Shown: in pieces, positions 58,613-64,000 of the stretch
How positions within the stretch are numbered: position 1 is the first letter of the stretch
Layout of the letters: the number at the start of each line of letters is the position of its first letter
From: Streptomyces noursei ATCC 11455
Lineage (GTDB): Bacteria; Actinomycetota; Actinomycetes; Streptomycetales; Streptomycetaceae
Assembly: GCF_001704275.1 (NCBI RefSeq)
Contig: NZ_CP011533.1
Span: forward strand, 682,001-746,000
Direction: 5' to 3'
DNA: 64,000 nucleotides
Program-made: the position numbers and the translations under genes
Notes under the pieces: model-generated
What the model was told of the DNA's origin: nothing
The model's input: the letters and a program-made list of their open reading frames with translations, nothing else
Databases searched by the model: none

Positions 58613-59619
58613 TCAGAGCTGTACCACGGCCTTTCCGGTGTTGCGGCCGTCCAGCAGGCCGAGGAAGGCGTCGACCGCGCCCGTGATGCCGTGTTCGACG
58701 GTCTCGCGGAAGGTGATCTGCCCTTCGGCCAGCCAGGAGGCCATCTGCCGGGCGAAGCGCGGGTGGAGGTCCCTGTGGTCGCCGACCTCGAAGCCGCGGA
58801 GGGTGAGCCGTTTCTTCACCAGTTCGATCATGTTGCGCGGCCCCGGAGGTGGCTCGCTGAGGTGGTATCCGGAGATGGCGCCGCACAGGGCAGCCCGACC
58901 GTCCAAGTTGAGGGCGTCGATGGCGGCCTCCAGGTGGTCGCCTCCCACGTTGTCGAAGTACACCTCGATGCCCTCCGGGGCGGCCTGTGCGAGTTGGGTG
59001 CGCACGTCGCCGGCCTTGTAGTCGAAGGCGGTGCTGAAGCCCAGTTCGGTGGTCAGGTACGCCACCTTCTCCTCGGATCCGGCGCTGCCGATGACCTCCT
59101 TCGCCCCGAGCAGCCGGGCCATCTGACCGGCCAGACTGCCCACCGCGCCGGCCGCACCGGAGATGAACACCCGGTCACCAGGCTCCAGTTGGGCAATCCT
59201 GGTGAGTCCGACGTAGGCACTGAGCCCGGTCATCCCCAAGACGCCGAGGAACGCGGAGTCGGGCACGCCGCGCACGCGTTCCAGGCGGGTGAGGCGTCGG
59301 GCCGGGGCGACCGCGGCGGTGCGCCAGCCGAGGTCGCTGAGCACCAGGTCGCCGGGGGCCAGGCCGGGCGCCCGCGAGGCGACGACCACGCCGACCGCTC
59401 CGCCCGTCATCGGCCGGTTCAACGGGTAGACGGGCACGCCGGGTTGCGCGGTGCCCATCAGTACCGCATGTAGGGGTCGACGGAGAGAAAGCTGTTGCGG
59501 ACCAGCACCTCGCCCTCGTCCGGAGCCGGCAACTCCCGCTCGACGAGCCGGAAGTCCGCAGGCTCCGGGCGCCCCTCCGGTCGGCTGCTCAGCTGCCATT
59601 CCTGCGCGGTGTATGTCAT
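58613..59619 (-). pseudogene. MDR-type NADP-dependent oxidoreductase, frameshifted
   Basis: From ATG 59619 (GGAGG ten bases upstream) the N-terminus reads MTYTAQEWQLSSRPEGRPEP and on to SFLSVDPYMRY, then a TGA. Family homology resumes at once in the next frame (VLMGTAQPGVPVYPLNRPMT, then GGAVGVVVASRAPG) and runs to 58613, with FISGAAGAVGSLAGQMARLL and YFDNVGGDHLEAAI. A single base lost near 59461-59466 restores one frame of normal length (~334 residues). The intact enzyme is of the curcumin/prostaglandin-reductase-like type. Confidence 0.75.
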
Positions 59620-59722
59620 ACGGCGCCGCCCTCCGCGTGGTCGTTGTCCGCGATCACCCTCGACCTCGGGGCAGGTCGACCGCGGCCGTGCCGCGGTCGC
59701 GCAGCGCCGTACGCGCGGGTGA

Positions 59723-60673
59723 TCAGGTCGTCGTGATCACCAGTTTGCCGGTGGTGCGGCCGGTTTCCCCGAGTGCGTGCGCGGCGGCCGCCTCGGCGAG
59801 CGGGAACGTCCCGGCGATGTGCGCCACCAGCTTGCCCGTGGCGGCGAGATCGGCGATCGCGGTCATGCCCGCATGGTCGGCCTCGACCAGGAGCGCCTCG
59901 ACCCGTACCCCGCGCCGGGCCGCCTCGGCATGCAGCTCCTGCCCCCTGAACTTGATGGTGACCAACAGGCCGCCGAGGCGCAGGGTGGCCAGGGACCGGT
60001 TGCCGTATTCGCCGCCCATGGCGTCCAGTACGACGTCGACGTCGCGGACGGCTTCGGCGAAGTCCACCGTGCGGTAGTCGATCAGTTCGTCGGCACCGAG
60101 ACCGCGCAGGAACGCGTGCTTGCCCTCGCTCGCGGTGCCGATGACGTGGGCGCCCCGGGACTTCGCGATCTGCACGGCCAGGTGGCCGACCCCGCCCGCG
60201 GCGGCATGGATCAGGACCCGTTGGCCGGGCTGGACGTTCGCGGTGTCCACGAGCGCCTGCCACGCGGTGAGCGCGGCCAGCGGGAGGGCGCCCGCCTGGA
60301 CGTGGTCGATGCCGGCCGGCTTGCGGGCGAAGGCTCGCGTCGGCCCGACGACGTAGGTGGCGAAGGAGCCGTGGCCGTGCGGGTAGGGCAGCATGCCGAA
60401 CACCTCGTCACCGGGCTTGAACAGGGTGACTCCGGGTCCGGTCGCCTCGACCACTCCGGAGACGTCCCAGCCCAGGACGAACGGGGGCTCGGGGAGGAAC
60501 AGATGCCGATGGGAGCGGTGGAGCCAGTCGGTCGGGTTGATGCCGGCCGCGTGGACGCGGATGAGGAGCTGGCTCGGGCCCGGTTCCGGGCGGGGCAGCT
60601 CGACCTCCCGCAGGACTTCCGGTCCGCCCAGGACGTCCTGGCTGATCGCGCGCATGGTGGGTGCTGAGTTCAT
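59723..60673 (-). CDS. MDR/quinone-oxidoreductase-like NADP-dependent dehydrogenase
   Basis: A 316-residue protein. The GroES-like N-terminal domain (AGINPTDWLHRSH, LGWDVSGVVEATGPGV) precedes the NADP domain (QRVLIHAAAGGVGHLAVQIA). No zinc-ligand set, so a zinc-independent quinone-reductase type. ATG 60673 is chosen; ATG 60655 is possible. Neither has a ribosome site, so it may be leaderless. It is divergent from the AraC regulator with a 69-base gap, so probably under its control. Confidence 0.88.
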   Translation of the reverse strand: MNSAPTMRAISQDVLGGPEVLREVELPRPEPGPSQLLIRVHAAGINPTDWLHRSHRHLFLPEPPFVLGWDVSGVVEATGPGVTLFKPGDEVFGMLPYPHGHGSFATYVVGPTRAFARKPAGIDHVQAGALPLAALTAWQALVDTANVQPGQRVLIHAAAGGVGHLAVQIAKSRGAHVIGTASEGKHAFLRGLGADELIDYRTVDFAEAVRDVDVVLDAMGGEYGNRSLATLRLGGLLVTIKFRGQELHAEAARRGVRVEALLVEADHAGMTAIADLAATGKLVAHIAGTFPLAEAAAAHALGETGRTTGKLVITTT

Positions 60674-60742
60674 GATCCCAGGCTGCCGTCGCCCGCCCGC
60701 GAACGAAATGGCCTGATAGCCAATATCCGATAGGATCGTGCC

Positions 60743-61699
60743 ATGCATCGTGTGGTGGTCCTGGCCCTGGACGGCGTCTACCCGTTCGAACTCGGCATCC
60801 CCAAGCGGATCTTCGGCAATGCCGGGGACCGCTACGAGGTGCTGACCTGCTCGGCGGACGGCGGTCCGGTGCGGACCTGCGCCGATTTCACGATCACGGT
60901 CGAGCACGGCCCACAGGCGTTGCGCACCGCGGACACCGTGGTGATCCCGCCCTGCGACCTCGCACTGAGCACCACGCCACTCCCCCCGCAGGTCGCCGAC
61001 GCACTGGCGCTGATCCGGCCGGGCACCCGGATCGTGTCGATCTGCACCGGCGCGTTCGTGCTCGCCGCGGCCGGTCTGCTGGACGGCCGCCCGGCGACCA
61101 CCCATTGGCAGTTGGCCGAGATCTTCCGCGAGCGGTTCCCCCGGGTGGCGCTCGATCCGGAAGTACTGTTCGTCGACGACGGGGACATCCTGACCTCGGC
61201 CGGGGCGGCCTCCGGAGTGGATGTGTGCCTGCACGTCGTGCGGGCGGACCACGGCAGCGAGGTGGCCAACCGGGTGGCCCGGAGCTGCGTGGTACCGCCT
61301 TGGCGCGATGGCGGTCAGGCGCAGTACATCGAACAGCCCGTGCCCGACGCCGCCACGACGGGCACGGCCCCGACCCGGCAGTGGGCACTGGAGAATCTGC
61401 ATCTGCCCCTGACGTTGGCCGAGCTCGCCGAGCACGCCAGGATGAGTCGGCGCACCTTCGCCCGCAAGTTCAGCAACGAGGTGGGCATGAGCCCCGGCCG
61501 CTGGCTCATCGCCCAGCGGGTGGCGCGCGCCAGGCACCTGTTGGAGTCGAGCGATCTGTCCGTCGACCACATCGCGGGCCGGGTGGGCTTCGCGACGGGA
61601 ACCTCCCTTCGCCAGCACTTCCATGCCGCCCTCGGCGTCGCCCCGCTGGCCTACCGACGGACGTTCCGGGTGACCGTGGACGGCAGGGCGGTCGCCTGA
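60743..61699 (+). CDS. GlxA-type AraC family regulator with DJ-1/PfpI domain
   Basis: A 318-residue regulator from ATG 60743. Residues ~1-170 are a DJ-1/PfpI-like domain (VVVLALDGVYPFELGIPKRI, VSICTGAFVLAAAGLL). The C-terminal ~100 residues contain two AraC helix-turn-helix motifs (LAELAEHARMSRRTFARKFS and HIAGRVGFATGTSLRQHF). It is divergent from the quinone-oxidoreductase-like gene. Such regulators sense small metabolites; the ligand is unknown. Confidence 0.93.
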   Translation: MHRVVVLALDGVYPFELGIPKRIFGNAGDRYEVLTCSADGGPVRTCADFTITVEHGPQALRTADTVVIPPCDLALSTTPLPPQVADALALIRPGTRIVSICTGAFVLAAAGLLDGRPATTHWQLAEIFRERFPRVALDPEVLFVDDGDILTSAGAASGVDVCLHVVRADHGSEVANRVARSCVVPPWRDGGQAQYIEQPVPDAATTGTAPTRQWALENLHLPLTLAELAEHARMSRRTFARKFSNEVGMSPGRWLIAQRVARARHLLESSDLSVDHIAGRVGFATGTSLRQHFHAALGVAPLAYRRTFRVTVDGRAVA

Positions 61700-61711
61700 C
61701 GCCTCGTCAGG
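61695..61711 (+). terminator. Short hairpin overlapping the AraC stop
   Basis: CCTGACG (61695-61701) and CGTCAGG (61705-61711) are exact complements with a three-base loop. It includes the TGA of the AraC gene and may end its transcript. Confidence 0.5.
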
Positions 61712-61800
61712 TCGTCCGGTCCGCGCAGGCCGTTTCCTTCCCTCCGGCTCAGCCGTTGGTCCGGGTGCCATTCGTTACCTCTGCTCATGAAAGGCACATG

Positions 61801-62118
61801 ATGCGCCTGTTCCACCCGATTACCATCGGTCTTGGCAGCATTGTCCTGGCCCTGGCCCTCCCCGCCGGTACGGCGCTCGCCGCTACCGGGAAGTTCGGAT
61901 GGGTGGGGCCCAAGGGCCGGCCGTACTTCATCCAGAACCCGCCGAACAGCAAGTGCCTCACCATGAGCCAGGAGGCACGCGCCCCGCACAACTCGACGAA
62001 GCAGACCGTCGCCGTCTACAGCGGCAAGCACTGCGACGGGCGGGTGACGCGCCTCGCCCCGGGCAAGTCCGCGCCGTCCGGCACGCACTTCTCCAGCGTC
62101 GTCTTCAACCCGCGGTAG
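61801..62118 (+). CDS. Small secreted protein
   Basis: A 105-residue precursor. ATG 61798 and 61801 are adjacent; AAAGG is six bases before the second. The signal peptide (LFHPITIGLGSIVLALALPA) ends near ALAATG. The mature part has two Cys, one near each end (SKCLTMSQ and KHCDGRVT), likely a disulfide. No domain is recognised. It is followed by a large hairpin. Confidence 0.75.
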   Translation: MRLFHPITIGLGSIVLALALPAGTALAATGKFGWVGPKGRPYFIQNPPNSKCLTMSQEARAPHNSTKQTVAVYSGKHCDGRVTRLAPGKSAPSGTHFSSVVFNPR

Positions 62119-62145
62119 GGCATCGTCGCGAGGCGGTGCACCAGC

Positions 62146-62212
62146 GCCGAACGCACCGTCCAGATCGCCGGTCACGGCGTCGCCGTACGGCGAACCGGGC
62201 GGTGCGTTCGGC
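62146..62212 (+). terminator. Long stem terminator
   Basis: GCCGAACGCACCG (62146-62158) and CGGTGCGTTCGGC (62200-62212) are exact 13-base complements. The 41-base interior holds a second small stem (CGCCG and CGGCG). It lies between the small secreted protein and the phosphatase gene. Confidence 0.7.
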
Positions 62213-62337
62213 ATTGTGCGACGGGCGTCCGGGCGGAACTCCCCGGCTCCGCCGCATGGTTGGTCACGGCGGCGCCGAGTGCCGCAGAGCCACCCCACGG
62301 CCACCCCGCATTCACCTCAGGGCAAAATCATGGGTTC

Positions 62338-63741
62338 ATGAGACGTATCGCCCCCGCAGTCCTCGTCGCGTCCTGGACGTTGCTCGTCGGCTCCGTGCCG
62401 GCCCATGCCGCGCCCACCGCTGACGCACACACCCGTCTCCCCCACGACAACAACCCCGGCCGCAGCTACAGCTACAGCTACAGCACCAAGGTGTCGTACG
62501 AGCCCGGGCAGAATCCGCGGACCTATCAGCGCGCGCCCAGGGGCTTCGTGCCCGTGTTCACCGAGAACGTCTCCCGGCACGGTTCCCGGGCCGCCGGCGA
62601 CAGCGACGACGGCGACCTCCTCCTCACGTTGTGGGACCGCGCTCGCGAGGAGGGCCAGCTCACGCGCCTCGGCAAGGACTTCGGGCCGGACGTGCGCGCC
62701 CTGCTCGCCGCCATGGGCAAGGTGGGATACGGCAATCTCAGCGGCCGCGGCAAGCAGGAACTCCACGACACGGCCGTGCGGATGGCGCAACGGCTGCCGC
62801 AACTGCTCGACACGATCGTCAAGAACGGCGAGTCGATCGATGTCGTCAGCTCCGGGCAAGGACGCGCCGTCGACAGCGGAAGCGTCTTCACCGACGCGCT
62901 CACCCAGGCCGATCCGGCACTGAAGCCGCTGGTCGGGCCCGCCCGTACGGACAAGGACCTGCTCTACTTCCACAAGTCGGCCGGCGGCGCCGCCTACCGG
63001 AAGTGGCTCGCCGACGACCAGCGCCTGGCGAGCACCCTCAAGGACCTCACCGACCGGCCCGCCACCCGCGCCGCCGCCCGCCGCGTACTGGAGAAGATCT
63101 TCAAGCCGGCCTTCGTGCAGCGCGTCGTGGACGGGGAGTTCCCCTCCGTCGGCGACGACGTCACCGCCGCGAAGGCCGTCTACAACCTCTACGGCATCGC
63201 CCCGGCGATGCGCGCGGAGAGCCCGAACGGCCGCGGCTGGCACCTGGACCGGTACCTCGCGCCACGCGACGCCGAGTGGTTCGGGTACCTGAACGACGCC
63301 GAGGAGTTCTACGAGAAGGGCCCCAGCTTCGCCGACAGCGACATCACCTACAAGATGGCCGATGTCCTACTCGACGACTTCTTCAAGCAGGTCGAGGCCA
63401 AGCGGGACGGCACCGGCAAACTGGGCGCCGAACTGCGCTTCACCCATGCCGAGGAAATCATCCCGCTCGCCGCGCTGATGGGCCTTCCCGGCAGCACCGT
63501 GCCTGCCGCGCCCCGGGAGCCCTACACCTACGCCGACAACCCCTGGCGCGGCGCGTCCGTGGCTCCCATGGCCACGAACATCCAGTGGGACGTGTTCCGC
63601 AAGGGCGGCACCTACCTCGTGCGCATGCTCTACAACGAGAAGGAGACCTCCTTCAAGGCGGGCTGCCGGCCCATCGCCAAGGACAGCTTCTTCTACGACG
63701 TGCAGGAGTTGGAGCGCTGCTTCGGCCGAACGGCCACCTGA
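62338..63741 (+). CDS. Secreted histidine-type phosphatase, MINPP/phytase-like
   Basis: A 467-residue precursor from ATG 62338. The signal peptide spans residues 1-25 (ending near AHAAPTA). The catalytic RHGxR box is SRHGSRAAG (R80-H81), and the proton donor is HAEE (H370-A-E372). HAE rather than HD points to the multiple inositol polyphosphate phosphatase (MINPP) group, which removes phosphates from phytate. A short SYSYSYS tract lies near residue 45. It acts outside the cell and probably supplies phosphate or inositol. Confidence 0.88.
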   Translation: MRRIAPAVLVASWTLLVGSVPAHAAPTADAHTRLPHDNNPGRSYSYSYSTKVSYEPGQNPRTYQRAPRGFVPVFTENVSRHGSRAAGDSDDGDLLLTLWDRAREEGQLTRLGKDFGPDVRALLAAMGKVGYGNLSGRGKQELHDTAVRMAQRLPQLLDTIVKNGESIDVVSSGQGRAVDSGSVFTDALTQADPALKPLVGPARTDKDLLYFHKSAGGAAYRKWLADDQRLASTLKDLTDRPATRAAARRVLEKIFKPAFVQRVVDGEFPSVGDDVTAAKAVYNLYGIAPAMRAESPNGRGWHLDRYLAPRDAEWFGYLNDAEEFYEKGPSFADSDITYKMADVLLDDFFKQVEAKRDGTGKLGAELRFTHAEEIIPLAALMGLPGSTVPAAPREPYTYADNPWRGASVAPMATNIQWDVFRKGGTYLVRMLYNEKETSFKAGCRPIAKDSFFYDVQELERCFGRTAT

Positions 63742-63854
63742 ACCGTCAGCTGACCGGACTGGGCAATCGTCGGGCGGTTCCGGGACGGAGCCGGAGCCGG
63801 CGGTCGGGAAAAGCGATTGACGCCGGTCGGCGTCCGGCGATCGGATGGCGCACC

Positions 63855-64000
63855 ATGAGTACAGGGCAGAGACGTCCGGGCGAGCGGGCGGAGACACGTC
63901 CGGACGGGCATCCGGACAGGCAACCCGCCATGCATGCGGGCATGCACCCCGTCGACGAAGACCTCGTGCGGCGGCTGATTGACCGTCAGTTCCCGCGGTG
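63855..64000 (+). CDS. Aminoglycoside-phosphotransferase-like protein, 3' end outside window
   Basis: Forty-eight residues are visible before the right edge. After a charged leader the frame reads HPVDEDLVRRLIDRQFPR, the typical N-terminus of APH/YcbJ-type kinases. ATG 63855 is the first start; ATG 63930 or 63942 fit family length better. The catalytic part lies beyond the window, so the substrate is unknown. Confidence 0.6.
   Translation, partial: MSTGQRRPGERAETRPDGHPDRQPAMHAGMHPVDEDLVRRLIDRQFPR

Overview
The window is high-GC actinobacterial DNA, almost certainly from a Streptomyces chromosome. The evidence is the very strong third-position GC bias, frequent GTG and TTG starts, Tat and Sec secreted enzymes with long Ala-rich signal peptides, an intact conservon (cvnABCD plus a CYP157-type P450), a terpene synthase, a LAL-type LuxR regulator and many one-component regulators. 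The density of regulators, secreted enzymes and broken genes fits a chromosome arm more than the core. I saw no tRNA, rRNA, transposase or CRISPR array.

Layout. 1-3.1 kb: a PucR-type regulator (cut by the left edge), then a TetR gene divergent from an aldehyde dehydrogenase with a near-perfect operator between them. 3.2-5.6 kb: a leftward cluster with two YbjQ-family proteins and a small companion. 5.8-12.9 kb: HAD-like protein, membrane protein, SpoIIE/PP2C phosphatase, GNAT acetyltransferase, secreted lipase, secreted sedolisin-like S53 peptidase and a tiny protein with a duplicated DivIVA-like motif. 13.2-15.3 kb: YVTN beta-propeller protein divergent from a LysR regulator. 16-21.5 kb: a class I terpene synthase converging on a conservon (cvnA, cvnB, cvnC, cvnD and a P450 lacking the K-helix ExxR). 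22.6-28.9 kb: a ferritin-like (VioB-like) Tat protein divergent from a Tat-exported L-glutamate-oxidase-like flavoenzyme, then a lipoprotein and an M55 peptidase.

29.4-36 kb: a LAL regulator, a frameshifted luciferase-like oxidoreductase, a 59-residue RiPP-precursor-like peptide and an ocin-ThiF-like (TOMM F-type) protein, with no YcaO in view. 36-44 kb: metallo-beta-lactamase-fold protein divergent from a LysR; an F420-reductase-like protein; an AlkZ-like winged-helix protein and a TetR that appear to share one operator motif; and a tightly overlapping three-gene operon. 44-49.5 kb: a rearranged patch, small secreted and membrane proteins, a SigE-family sigma factor with its membrane partner, a barstar-like protein and an MmpS-like protein. 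49.6-53.2 kb: an unassigned 1179-residue protein. 53.2-56.5 kb: methyltransferase, a string of gene remnants and a second F420-reductase-like paralogue. 57-64 kb: GH5 glycosidase, two MDR oxidoreductases (one frameshifted), a GlxA-type AraC regulator, two secreted proteins including a MINPP/phytase-like phosphatase, and the start of an aminoglycoside-phosphotransferase-like gene.

Most readings rest on protein motifs visible in translation. Operators and terminators rest on inverted repeats counted by eye. The most unusual items are the YcaO-less RiPP locus, the conservon with its ExxR-less P450 beside a terpene synthase, the 1179-residue protein, the shared TetR operator, and two scars where pairs of divergent genes both lost their 5' ends.
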